Both the position numbers and the translations under genes were made by a program. This document shows, one piece after another, positions 16,441-24,629 of a DNA stretch of 64,000 nt. Source of the stretch: JAMXLJ01 sp036558745 (GTDB lineage Bacteria > Actinomycetota > Acidimicrobiia > IMCC26256 > JAMXLJ01); NCBI GenBank assembly GCA_036558745.1, contig DATBEZ010000091.1:1-64000 (forward strand), given 5' to 3'. The notes beneath the pieces are model-generated. The model was given only the letters and a program-made list of their open reading frames with translations, was not told where the DNA came from and searched no databases. How positions within the stretch are numbered: the first letter of the stretch is position 1; every line of letters begins with the position of its first letter.

Positions 16441-18426
16441 ATGACGAACACCCAGAACGGGACGGATGGGGCGGCGATGGGCACGAACCGGGCGAGCCAG
16501 CCCGTCTGGCACAGGGTGGCCGAGCTCGGAGACCTCGATGACGGTCGCGTCCGTACCGTCGTCGCCGGTACCCGCAGCGTTGCCCTCACCAGGGTGGGGG
16601 ACCGCTACGGCGCGCTCGACAACCGGTGTCCGCACCAGGGTGGCCCGCTCGGCGAGGGCTCGATCGAGAAGGGATGGTTGCGCTGCCCGTGGCACGGCTA
16701 CGACTACGACCCGTTGACGGGTACGCCGCCACCGGGGTTCTCCGATGCGCCGTCGTGCTTCGCGGTCGAGGTCCGCGACGACGGCATCTACGTCGCGCTC
16801 GACCCGGAGCCCGAGGTCACGCGCACGGTGTCGGACGTGATGGTCGAGACCTTGGTGGCGTGGGGCGTCACGCACGTCTTCGGCATGGTCGGCCACTCGA
16901 ACCTCGGCTTCGCCGACGCGATGCGCCGCCAGGAAGAGGCGGGCAACCTGACGTTCGTCGGCATCCGGCACGAAGGCGCGGCCGCCTTCGCGGCGTCGGC
17001 GTACGGAAAGCTCACCGGTCGGCCGGCGGCGTGTTTCGGGATCGCCGGTCCGGGCTCGACGAACCTGCTGACGGGTCTCTACGACGCGAAGGCCGATCGC
17101 GCGCCGGTCGTCGCGATCTCCGGTCAGGTGCCTTCGAAGGTTCTCGGTCGCGGCGCGTTCCAGGACGTCGATCTCACGGCGGCCTTCGCCGACGTCGCGT
17201 CGTTCTCGAAGACCGTGCTGCCCGAGTCCGACCACGCCGAGCTCGCGACCCTCGCCGTGAAGCACGCGGTGGTCGGTCGCGGTGTCGCGCATCTGGTCCT
17301 ACCCGACGAGGTGCAGGAGCAGCACGCGGTGGACGTGCCGGCGGGCGGGCCGCGGGGTCGCGTCGGCGACGACGCGATTGCCCCGCCGCCCGCGGCGGTC
17401 GACGACGCGCTGGCCCTGATCGATCGCGCGCGGCGGCCCGTTGTGGTCGTGGGGCATGGTGCGCGCTTCGACATGGATGCTGTCGTCGCGGTCGCGGATG
17501 CCTTGCACGCGCCGGTCGTCACGACGTTCAAGGCCAAGGGACAGATCGCCGACGACCACCCGCTCGGTGCCGGCGTGCTCGGCCGCAGCGGCACGCCCGT
17601 TGCGAGCTGGCTCATGAACGAGTCGGACCTGTTGGTGGTGTTCGGCGCGTCGTTCTCCAATCACACCGGGATCGCAGCGTACAAGCCGATCGTGCAGGTG
17701 GACTTCGACCCGATGGCCCTCGGGCGCTTCCACCCGGTGGCCGTTCCGGTGCTCGGTCACGTCGGCGTGACGGCGCGGCAGCTGCGAGACCGTCTTCCGG
17801 CGGGGAATTGGGTCGACCAGCGGCGTGACGTGGCGGAGCGTTGGCGTATCTGGCGCGCGGAGAAGGCTCGGCGCGTCGCCGACGATCGGTGCTTGGGCGT
17901 GAGCTCCGCGGCGGTGTTCGACGCGATGAGCCGGCTGACGCCCGCCGACGCGGTGATCGCCGTCGACGTCGGGAACCATGCGTACTCGTTCGGGCGCTAC
18001 TTCGAGTGCACGCGGCAGTCGATCCTCATGTCCGGCTACCTTGGATCGATCGGCTTCGGGTTCCCGGCCGCGATGGGCGCGTGGGCCGCCGCGCCCGACC
18101 GCCCGATCGTCGCGGTCACCGGCGACGGCGGCTTCGGCCAGTACCTCGCGGAGCTGACGACGGCCGTGAAGTACCACATGAACATCACGCACGTGCTCCT
18201 CGACAACGCGTCACTCGGCAAGATCACGAAGGAGCAGCGGGCGGGGCACTTCGCCGTCTGGCAGACGTCGCTGCACAATCCGGACTTCGCCGAGTACGCA
18301 CGGATCTGCGGCGCGTGGGGCGCGCCCGTAACTGCACGCGACGAGCTCGAGGATGCCTTGCGTGGCGCGCTCGAGCACGACGGTCCCGCCCTCGTCGCCG
18401 TGATGACCGACCCGGAGCTCGTCTGA
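16441..18426 (+). CDS. Rieske [2Fe-2S]-TPP enzyme fusion
   Basis: A 661-residue two-part protein. Residues ~18-120 form a Rieske ferredoxin domain with both ligand pairs (C63-P-H65 and C82-P-W-H85). The remainder is a full TPP enzyme of the acetolactate synthase/pyruvate oxidase class: catalytic Glu in GIRHEGAAAFAASAYGKLTG, central domain (PVVVVGHGARFDMDAV) and the Mg-TPP motif GDGGFGQYLAEL with LLDNASLG. Probable role is decarboxylation of a 2-oxo acid with electrons passed to the iron-sulfur cluster. Alternative starts are 16366 and 16477. It is divergent from a flavodoxin-like gene that could be a redox partner. Confidence 0.88.
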   Translation: MTNTQNGTDGAAMGTNRASQPVWHRVAELGDLDDGRVRTVVAGTRSVALTRVGDRYGALDNRCPHQGGPLGEGSIEKGWLRCPWHGYDYDPLTGTPPPGFSDAPSCFAVEVRDDGIYVALDPEPEVTRTVSDVMVETLVAWGVTHVFGMVGHSNLGFADAMRRQEEAGNLTFVGIRHEGAAAFAASAYGKLTGRPAACFGIAGPGSTNLLTGLYDAKADRAPVVAISGQVPSKVLGRGAFQDVDLTAAFADVASFSKTVLPESDHAELATLAVKHAVVGRGVAHLVLPDEVQEQHAVDVPAGGPRGRVGDDAIAPPPAAVDDALALIDRARRPVVVVGHGARFDMDAVVAVADALHAPVVTTFKAKGQIADDHPLGAGVLGRSGTPVASWLMNESDLLVVFGASFSNHTGIAAYKPIVQVDFDPMALGRFHPVAVPVLGHVGVTARQLRDRLPAGNWVDQRRDVAERWRIWRAEKARRVADDRCLGVSSAAVFDAMSRLTPADAVIAVDVGNHAYSFGRYFECTRQSILMSGYLGSIGFGFPAAMGAWAAAPDRPIVAVTGDGGFGQYLAELTTAVKYHMNITHVLLDNASLGKITKEQRAGHFAVWQTSLHNPDFAEYARICGAWGAPVTARDELEDALRGALEHDGPALVAVMTDPELV

Positions 18427-18457
18427 CGGGACCAGCCGCTGCAGGGCCGACCCCGGC

Positions 18458-18508
18458 TTGACGCAGCCGATATCATTTCAGTAGAACCTGAATTCAGGAT
18501 TTGCTGAA
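18458..18508 (+). promoter_or_regulatory. Promoter with 32-bp palindromic operator
   Basis: A -35-like TTGACG (18458-18463) and weak -10 TAGAAC (18482-18487) lie upstream of the four-gene operon. Overlapping them is a palindrome at 18477-18508: perfect 12-bp core CCTGAATTCAGG (18487-18498) and outer arms TTCAG and CTGAA. An ArsR-family gene is second in the operon, so autoregulation through this site is likely. Confidence 0.55.
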
Positions 18509-18533
18509 CCGAGCCAGGGAGAGGTCGAGCGTG

Positions 18534-18881
18534 ATGGACCCTGTCGTGTTGTTCGAGCGCGCCGCGACCGATGCCGCCGACATGGTGGAGCGGGTGCGCC
18601 CGGCGCAGAGGTCTGCGCCGACCCCGTGTTCCGAGTGGTCGGTCGGCGAGGCGACGGCAGGGACCGCGATGGACCAGGTCGTCCACACCTGGGACTTGGC
18701 CGTCGCGATCGGCGGCGACCGTCGGCTCGATCCGGAGCTGGTCGAGGCCGTCGTCGCGATGTTCCTCCCGCAGATGCCCGACATCGGAAGGCGGGCCGGC
18801 ATCGTGGGACCGGAGGTGAAGGTGCCCGACGACGCGCCGGCGCAGGAGCGGCTGCTCGGCGCGATGGGCAGGACGCCGTGA
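18534..18881 (+). CDS. Shortened maleylpyruvate isomerase-like (TIGR03086) protein
   Basis: A 115-residue protein that matches both ends of the TIGR03086/mycothiol-dependent maleylpyruvate isomerase-like family: N-terminal LFERAATDAADMVERV and TPCSEWSVGE, then C-terminal DQVVHTWDLAVAIGGD and VPDDAPAQERLLGAMGR. The middle ~70 residues are missing in frame, including the usual RAL..H metal-site helix. Family members are about 190 residues. It may be inactive or have become a small binding protein. The ATG has GGGAGAGG upstream; the stop overlaps the ArsR start. Confidence 0.72.
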   Translation: MDPVVLFERAATDAADMVERVRPAQRSAPTPCSEWSVGEATAGTAMDQVVHTWDLAVAIGGDRRLDPELVEAVVAMFLPQMPDIGRRAGIVGPEVKVPDDAPAQERLLGAMGRTP

Positions 18882-19228
18882 GCGACGACTCCATCGACGA
18901 TGCCGTGCGCGCGATGGGCCATCCCGGCCGGCGAGCGATGCTGCATCTCGCGCTGGGGGAGGAGCGCAGCGCCCGCGAGCTGGCCGACGTTGCCGGGCTC
19001 ACCCCGTCTGCCGCGAGCCCGCACCTGCGGCTGCTGCGCGATGCGGGGCTCATGCACATGCGCGCCGACGCGAAGCGGCGCTTGTACCGCGTTGATCTCG
19101 AACGTCTCACGGCTGTTCGGGCTGCGCTCGACGAGCTGTGGGGAGACCGTCTCGACGCTCTGAAGCGCAGTGCCGAGAGGGGAACCCGGAGGCGCACACG
19201 ACGCGAGCGGCTGAACCGAAGCGCATGA
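18878..19228 (+). CDS. ArsR-family transcriptional regulator
   Basis: A 116-residue winged-helix repressor: MGHPGRRAMLHLALGEERSA, then RELADVAGLTPSAASPHLRL (recognition helix), LRDAGLMHMRADAKRRLYRV (wing). No Cys metal site is present, so it is not a metal sensor. ArsR proteins of this type next to an SRPBCC gene are a common actinobacterial pairing. It starts with GTG in a GTGA overlap with the upstream gene and ends in an ATGA overlap with the SRPBCC gene. It probably acts on the palindrome at 18477-18508. Confidence 0.88.
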   Translation: MSDDSIDDAVRAMGHPGRRAMLHLALGEERSARELADVAGLTPSAASPHLRLLRDAGLMHMRADAKRRLYRVDLERLTAVRAALDELWGDRLDALKRSAERGTRRRTRRERLNRSA

Positions 19229-19692
19229 AGTATGTCGACCGGCGCGTCTTCATCGACGCGGCACCTGCAGAGGTCTACGAGCTGCTCACTCATGCTGATC
19301 GGTTCGTCGAGTGGATGGCCCCCGAGGCGGACATCGACACCCGCGTCGGCGGGACGATCACTTGGCGTCATCTGAACGGCGATCGTTGCACCGGAACCTT
19401 CGTCGAGCTGGTCCCGGGCCGTCGGATCGTCTTCACCTACGGCTGGGACCGTGATGACGTCCGGATCCCGCCCGGTTCGACGACCGTCGAGATCACGCTG
19501 CAACCTCGCGACGGTGGCACCGACCTCCACCTCGTGCACCGAGACCTCCCGGAACCGATGGTCGATCCGCACGCGGGCGGCTGGGCGAACTATCTCCACC
19601 GGCTCGCCGTGGCCGCCTCTGGCGGGGATCCTGGCCCCGATCCGCTTGCGAACGAGCGTGTGCCGTCGGCGCGGCAGGTCGGGCTCGCATGA
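19225..19692 (+). CDS. SRPBCC (AHSA1-like) protein
   Basis: A 155-residue START/Bet v 1-like domain: RRVFIDAAPAEVYELLTHAD, RFVEWMAPEADIDTRVGGTI, GTFVELVPGRRIVFTYGW and GGWANYLHRLAVAASGGDPG. These proteins enclose a hydrophobic cavity and are usually co-transcribed with ArsR-like regulators. The ligand is unknown. ATGA overlaps link it to genes on both sides. Confidence 0.88.
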   Translation: MKYVDRRVFIDAAPAEVYELLTHADRFVEWMAPEADIDTRVGGTITWRHLNGDRCTGTFVELVPGRRIVFTYGWDRDDVRIPPGSTTVEITLQPRDGGTDLHLVHRDLPEPMVDPHAGGWANYLHRLAVAASGGDPGPDPLANERVPSARQVGLA

Positions 19693-20042
19693 CGCGGGCG
19701 CGAGCACCCACGCAACCGCCGGCCGACGACGGCGCGTTCTGGCGGCTCGCAACCAGCATGCTCGACCAGCCGGGCGTCACGAAGTCGACGATGATGGGCC
19801 TTCTGTGCCTGCGTTACGAGGGCGACTTCTTCGCGTGCTGCGACAGGAACACCGGCGATCTCGTCGTCAAGCTGAACGCGCCCTGCGTCGCCGCGCTGAT
19901 CGCGGCAGGCCGCGCCGAACCCTTTGCGCCCGCGGGCCGGCCATTCCGGGAGTGGGTCGCGATCCCGCTCGACGCTCGACGAACGTGGCGGCGCTACATC
20001 GAGGAAGCGCTCCGCCTCGCGCACGGACGGCGCGTCGGCTGA
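19689..20042 (+). CDS. TfoX/MmcQ-like small protein
   Basis: A 117-residue protein with VTKSTMMGLLCLRYEGDFFA, DLVVKLNAPCVAALIAAG and FAPAGRPFREWVAIPLD. This resembles TfoX N-terminal or MmcQ/YjbR-type small alpha/beta proteins often found beside SRPBCC genes. Function is unknown. It is the last gene of the four-gene overlapping operon. Confidence 0.65.
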   Translation: MTRARAPTQPPADDGAFWRLATSMLDQPGVTKSTMMGLLCLRYEGDFFACCDRNTGDLVVKLNAPCVAALIAAGRAEPFAPAGRPFREWVAIPLDARRTWRRYIEEALRLAHGRRVG

Positions 20043-20078
20043 CCCGATGTCGCTTCCTGGCGCCTCGGAGACTGCTCG

Positions 20079-21416
20079 TCACTCCACGGCTCGGAGGGCT
20101 CGGTGTGCGATCGGAACCTGGAAGGGATCGAAGTTCGGGCTGATCGAGAGCGCTCGGTGGAGGAGGTCGCGTGCCCTGGGCCGGTCACCCTGGGCCTTGG
20201 CGATCATCCCCGCGTGGTACAGCAGCTTCGGGTCGCGGGTTCCGAGCGCGAGCGCGTGGTCCGACGCGGCACGTGCTTCGCCGACGCGTCCCGCCTTCAA
20301 GAGGGCCCAGGCATAGGCGTCCCACCCATACACGTCCTTGCGCACGGTCAGCTCCCTGGCCGTCAACGTGACCGCGTCCACGTGGTTGCGGTCGTGGTCG
20401 GCGTCGAAAACCGCGACGAGCCGGTTGTAGACCTGGCGATTGATCTGAGCGAGTGTCCCGATCACCTGGACGGTGCCGTACTCGACATCGGCCTTCGCAT
20501 GTTCGCCGCGCAGCGTGTAGAGGTCACCGAGCGCGGCGAGGTAGTCGGGTTGCGGGACGATGGCGACCGCGCGCTCGTAGAGCCGGATCGCCTCATCGAT
20601 GTGTCCCTGAGCGGCGCGGACCTTCCCGAGCATCGCGATGGCGGCGTAGTAGTCCGGAGCCGCGCTCAGCGCGGCGCGCGCATAGCGCTCGGCGACCGCG
20701 TACCGTCCGGAGTCGAGCGCGAGTTGCGCAGGCGCAGTGCGGTAGTAGGCGAGCGCGGCGCCGAACACACCGGCCTGAACCGCCTCGTGCTCGGCCGCGA
20801 CGGCGAGGCGCCATGCGTCGGCGTCACGTCCCTCGAGGAACGCGAGGTGCGATCGGCGGACGTCGACCGCCGAGGTGTCGGGAACGGCCCGCGCGAGCGC
20901 GTCGTAGGTTGCGCCCGCATCGTCGTAGCGACCGAGCTCGACCAGTGCGTCGCCGCGCACCGCCATCAGGCCGTACGCCTTCGGGTCGCTCGCCAGCACG
21001 CCGTTGGCGACGGTCAGCGCGCCCGGGAAGTCGTGGGTCGTGAATCGAAGCGTCGCCTCGCGCCCGAGCGTCTCCTCGTCGGTGGGCGCCATTCGGAGCG
21101 CGGCCGCGAGCGCGGTTCGCGCCTGCTCGAACGTGTCGACGTCGCCCGTGAGGCGGGCGCGCTGGAGGTAGAGGCCGCCGAGGAAGCTCAAGCCCGTGCT
21201 GTTGGGGTGCTGACGGACGTCCTGCTCGAAGTCGCGGATGAGGCGTTCGACGTCGGGAAGGTCGGATCCTCCGGGCGCGTCGTTCGGCGCGTCCGCGAGG
21301 CCGATGACCGAACTTGCCGCGCCCGACGCGGACCCGCCCGTCGCTGCGCGCGCGACATACGTTCCGCCGATCACGATGACCGTTGCGAGCGCCAGACCGA
21401 CCAGCTTCGTTTTCAC
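20079..21416 (-). CDS. Secreted/anchored TPR-repeat protein
   Basis: A 445-residue protein with an N-terminal signal or anchor (KTKLVGLALATVIVIGGTYV) and then about ten tetratricopeptide repeats, e.g. YGLMAVRGDALVELGRYDDA, YYAAIAMLGKVRAAQGHIDE and PKLLYHAGMIAKAQGDRPRA. TPRs form a protein-binding superhelix, here probably outside the membrane. GTG at 21416 has GGGAGG upstream. It follows a DUF4331 gene on the same strand, with a long hairpin between them. TPR proteins with DUF4331 partners are a recurring pair, so a shared surface role is likely. Confidence 0.83.
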   Translation of the reverse strand: MKTKLVGLALATVIVIGGTYVARAATGGSASGAASSVIGLADAPNDAPGGSDLPDVERLIRDFEQDVRQHPNSTGLSFLGGLYLQRARLTGDVDTFEQARTALAAALRMAPTDEETLGREATLRFTTHDFPGALTVANGVLASDPKAYGLMAVRGDALVELGRYDDAGATYDALARAVPDTSAVDVRRSHLAFLEGRDADAWRLAVAAEHEAVQAGVFGAALAYYRTAPAQLALDSGRYAVAERYARAALSAAPDYYAAIAMLGKVRAAQGHIDEAIRLYERAVAIVPQPDYLAALGDLYTLRGEHAKADVEYGTVQVIGTLAQINRQVYNRLVAVFDADHDRNHVDAVTLTARELTVRKDVYGWDAYAWALLKAGRVGEARAASDHALALGTRDPKLLYHAGMIAKAQGDRPRARDLLHRALSISPNFDPFQVPIAHRALRAVE

Positions 21417-21438
21417 CTTCGCCTCCCTGTGCGGTGAA

Positions 21439-21474
21439 GGCCGGGTCGCGCCCCCCAACTGGCGCGACCCGGCC
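21439..21474 (-). terminator. Strong intercistronic hairpin
   Basis: A perfect 14-bp stem (GGCCGGGTCGCGCC at 21439-21452 with GGCGCGACCCGGCC at 21461-21474) and an 8-base loop. It lies between the DUF4331 stop and the ribosome binding site of the TPR gene. It lacks a U-run, so it may act as a partial terminator or as a 3' stabiliser giving unequal expression of the two genes. Confidence 0.7.
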
Positions 21475-21481
21475 CTACGGA

Positions 21482-22543
21482 CTAGCTGGAGTGCGGGTTC
21501 CCGAGGTACGGGAACGAGCTCAGGTAGTCGTGGTGCGGACCGACACAGTCGGTCTTGATCCCACCGTTCGTTACGAGGCCCAGCTCCGCGTCGATGACGT
21601 CGTCGCGCGGCCCGCGCCCGTTCAGCGGACCCGACGCCTGCGTACGGGTGTCGTACGTCAGGATGTCGGGCAGCAGCACGTGTGCGAAGTGCGTGGCGTC
21701 CGCCAGCGAGTAGTGGCCGAGCGACATGAACGCGTTGATGACGTTCGTGCTGAACGGCGGCTTGAACTGGTCCTTGGGTGGGGTGGCGTTGAAGAGGTTC
21801 TTCTCGTCACCGTGGTTGAACACGGTGTTGATCGCCGGGCGGCCCATCTGGTCGATGACGCCGTTCGGACCGATCGTCGAACCCCACACACCCACGTGGT
21901 TGCTCAGCTCCTCCGACTTGATCTCCACCACGATCGCGTTGGTGTTGAAGTTCTTGAAGAAGTCGGTGGTGCCGGCGTCGCAGAAGCCGGTCCGGCCGTT
22001 GCTCGCTCCGAGCACGACGTGCTTGAACGCGTCGAGGTCGAAGAAGAACGGGTCGGACCGAAGTCCCGCGAACACCCGCATGCCGTCGTCGCCGGAGACG
22101 GTCTGTCCGGTCCGGCCGCGTGCGACGACCTCGCCTTCGCGCAACGTCTCGGCGTTTCGCTGCCGGTAGTAGGTCGCCGTGTACTCCTGCGAGCCGTCCG
22201 GCCCCGGGGCCTTGAACCGCAAGGCGAGCGCACGAGTGGCGGTGTTGGTGCTGTCCCGGTCGATGTTGATCTTGTACGTGACGTCTGTCGCGTACGCCCG
22301 TGGTGACAGCACACCGACCGCTGGATGCGTCGTCATCGCGATCGCGGTGAATCCGGGTCGAGTGGATTTGAAGATGTACACGTCGTTGATGTCTGCATCG
22401 GGTCGGTTCGACGGCGACTGCAGTGTCCCCGGTGCGTCGGCATGGTCCGCGCCGAACACCGCACCGGGAGCCGCCGCCGCGACGATGGCGAGTGCCGAGA
22501 GCACGACCGCCCCGCCGAGCAGACCCTTCCGTCTTGCACGCAA
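21482..22543 (-). CDS. DUF4331 secreted protein
   Basis: A 353-residue exported protein of the DUF4331 family. It has a basic start and hydrophobic signal (GLLGGAVVLSALAIVAAAAP), then the family signature SNRPDADINDVYIFKS and repeated beta-rich units such as FFFDLDAFKHVVLG and NAIVVEIKSEELS. The function is unknown. TTG at 22543 was chosen because GGGAGAG precedes it at good spacing; the longer GTG start at 22615 would add an unlikely extension. It precedes the TPR gene on the minus strand. Confidence 0.85.
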   Translation of the reverse strand: MRARRKGLLGGAVVLSALAIVAAAAPGAVFGADHADAPGTLQSPSNRPDADINDVYIFKSTRPGFTAIAMTTHPAVGVLSPRAYATDVTYKINIDRDSTNTATRALALRFKAPGPDGSQEYTATYYRQRNAETLREGEVVARGRTGQTVSGDDGMRVFAGLRSDPFFFDLDAFKHVVLGASNGRTGFCDAGTTDFFKNFNTNAIVVEIKSEELSNHVGVWGSTIGPNGVIDQMGRPAINTVFNHGDEKNLFNATPPKDQFKPPFSTNVINAFMSLGHYSLADATHFAHVLLPDILTYDTRTQASGPLNGRGPRDDVIDAELGLVTNGGIKTDCVGPHHDYLSSFPYLGNPHSS

Positions 22544-22791
22544 GGATCTCTCCCTCTTTCGAGTTCTCGATGTCGCGAACACCGCGTGCGGCGCGGCCGG
22601 GGCCGCCGCATGCACGGGTCGCGCGCGCGGCGCGTCCCCTCCCCTTTCCGGACCCCCTGCTTCCGGGGGCTGTTCGCAGCAGGGACGAGGCGCGGATGAC
22701 GCACGCTGATGCGCGAGATGAAGGAAGTCGTCCGCAGGACGCGCCCCGGTTCGGCGCGGCCGTTACGACGTAGGAGACTCTCGGCTGGACA

Positions 22792-24156
22792 TCACCATGG
22801 TGACCGGACCAACGCTTGGATCCCGACGGCGGTCGCCACTTGCGCGACCAGGAGCAGGCGCGTCGTTCGCGGCCGACGCGCGATCGCGGCGGTCGCGACG
22901 AGCACCCACGGAGCGAACGGGAGCCAGATCCGCTCGACTTCGGCCTTGGACATGCCGCTGAAGTCGGCGAGAGCGATCGCAACGAGCGCGGCACCGGCGA
23001 GCAACCAGAGGCGACGGTCACGGAGCCACGCGAGCGCGATCGCGGCAGCGGGCCCGAGCGCGAGCGCGAAGGCAGCGATGTCGGCGAGCAGGAAGTAGTC
23101 GTAGGGACGGCGGCGGGCGACGCCGGTCGCGTATGCGTGCCGCGTCACCTGCAGGCCGTCGAGCCACCAGAACCCTGCGGCCGCGAACGCGATGAAGATC
23201 GGCGCAGCCCCGACCGCCCCGAACAGCAGTGGTCGGACCCGACGACGAGCGAGGGCCACCGCGACGGGAATCAGCGCGAGCAGGACGAGGCCGTAGGAGA
23301 GGAACGCGGTGACCCCGAACAACGCACCACCGACCAGCGCGAGCACGTCACCGCGCGGGCCGTCGCGGCCGGTTGCGAGCACCATGAGCGCAACCGCCCA
23401 CGCGGAGACACCGGCGAAGAACGCGTCGCCGCTCGTCGCCATCCAGATCGCACCCGGAGCGAGGACGAGGTACGGCGCCGCCCCGCGGGCTGCGCGCGAG
23501 CCCGCAACATTGGCCACCGTCGCGAGCACTGCGGGTACGGCCATCACCCCGACGACTACGTAGAGCACCGCCACCGCGGGCGCGCTCGAGACGCCGAGTG
23601 GGCGCAGTGCCCACAGCAACAGCGGCAGCCCGGGCGGGTGTCCGCGGGTGTGGATGTTGAACTGCGAAGGGTGGGTGAGCAGCGCGCGGAGAAACTGACG
23701 CGGCGTCGCGATCCCGACCGCCGTTGCCGCGTACTCCGTGTGGATCGGACGCGTGAACCCTGTCCAGCCGTCGACGGTGTTGATCGCGAGTGTCCAGACG
23801 AGCGCGCCGACGGGCGCAGCCATCAGGAGTCGCCGCCACGACAGTCGAGCGACGACGGCTGGCATGACGGTTGCGGTGAGCACGCCCACAATCCCCGCGG
23901 TTGCGAGCGGGAGCTTCGGCCTCCAGTCGAGCACACCGGTCAGGGGCGGCGCGCCGATCTGCATGTGCACGTGCGCGCGCAGCAGGGTGGCGCCCCACAC
24001 CGCGGAGACACCCACCACGACCAGCCAGATGCCGAGCGCCAGGCCGGCGCGTGCGCGCGACGAGGTGCCGCTTCGACGACCCGCCCGATCTGGACGACGA
24101 TCGGTCGTGCGTGCCGCGAGCGTTTCCGTCGCGGTCGCGGCGGTCGTCGCCGTCAC
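22792..24156 (-). CDS. Polytopic membrane protein, GT-C glycosyltransferase-like
   Basis: A 454-residue membrane protein with about ten to twelve hydrophobic helices. A loop with FTRPIHTEYAATAVGIATPR, then FNIHTRGHPPGLPLLLWALR (H-PPG) resembles the acceptor loop of ArnT/PMT-like GT-C glycosyltransferases, which use polyprenyl-phosphate sugars on the outer face. The N-terminal catalytic Asp-Glu is not obvious, so the enzyme class is an inference. GTG at 24156 overlaps the upstream stop (GTGA). It is last of six overlapping genes and could use the lipid-linked sugar made by the GT2 at the start. Confidence 0.7.
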   Translation of the reverse strand: MTATTAATATETLAARTTDRRPDRAGRRSGTSSRARAGLALGIWLVVVGVSAVWGATLLRAHVHMQIGAPPLTGVLDWRPKLPLATAGIVGVLTATVMPAVVARLSWRRLLMAAPVGALVWTLAINTVDGWTGFTRPIHTEYAATAVGIATPRQFLRALLTHPSQFNIHTRGHPPGLPLLLWALRPLGVSSAPAVAVLYVVVGVMAVPAVLATVANVAGSRAARGAAPYLVLAPGAIWMATSGDAFFAGVSAWAVALMVLATGRDGPRGDVLALVGGALFGVTAFLSYGLVLLALIPVAVALARRRVRPLLFGAVGAAPIFIAFAAAGFWWLDGLQVTRHAYATGVARRRPYDYFLLADIAAFALALGPAAAIALAWLRDRRLWLLAGAALVAIALADFSGMSKAEVERIWLPFAPWVLVATAAIARRPRTTRLLLVAQVATAVGIQALVRSPW

Positions 24157-24629
24157 GAGTGCTCGACGTCCGGCTCGCGTGCCCGGCGTTTGCCGATCAC
24201 GGCGAGCGCACCCCACAGCGCGCATGCGCACCACACCCCGGCGACGACTGCGACCACCGCCTTTCCGTAGTCGAGCGGCGCGAGGGACGGATTGTCGGCC
24301 AGCCGTCCGTAGCCTCGGAGTGGGATCCAGACGACTGCGACGGAGAGCGCGGTGCCGATCAACGCGCCGCGCAGCGGCCAGCGCAACGTTCTCGGGACGA
24401 CCCGACGCGTGAGCCATCCGATCGCGAGCACGATCGGAACGAGCACGAGGTCGTGCAGCAGATCAGCGCCGACAAGCCATTCGGCGGCCCGCGTCGGGCG
24501 GGTCGCGGCGGCGTCGACGAGCAGGCCGCGGATCCCGTACGTCATGACCGCGAGGCCGACGACGAGCCCGATCCAGAATGCCCGCGTCCTCGGTTCGGCG
24601 GCAGACTCCAGATCGCTGATGTCGCTCAT
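24153..24629 (-). CDS. Four-helix membrane protein
   Basis: A 158-residue membrane protein with about four helices (FWIGLVVGLAVMTYGIRGLL; HDLVLVPIVLAIGWLTRRVV; GALIGTALSVAVVWIPLRG; VVAVVAGVWCACALWGALAV). No family is recognised. It overlaps by 4 bp with the molybdopterin oxidoreductase before it and with the GT-C-like protein after it, so it likely belongs to the same membrane process. Confidence 0.75.
   Translation of the reverse strand: MSDISDLESAAEPRTRAFWIGLVVGLAVMTYGIRGLLVDAAATRPTRAAEWLVGADLLHDLVLVPIVLAIGWLTRRVVPRTLRWPLRGALIGTALSVAVVWIPLRGYGRLADNPSLAPLDYGKAVVAVVAGVWCACALWGALAVIGKRRAREPDVEHS

Noticed and set aside
22816..24270. A 484-codon plus-strand frame
   Set aside because: Antisense to the polytopic membrane protein; its Arg/Asp/Glu-rich translation mirrors hydrophobic codons on the other strand.
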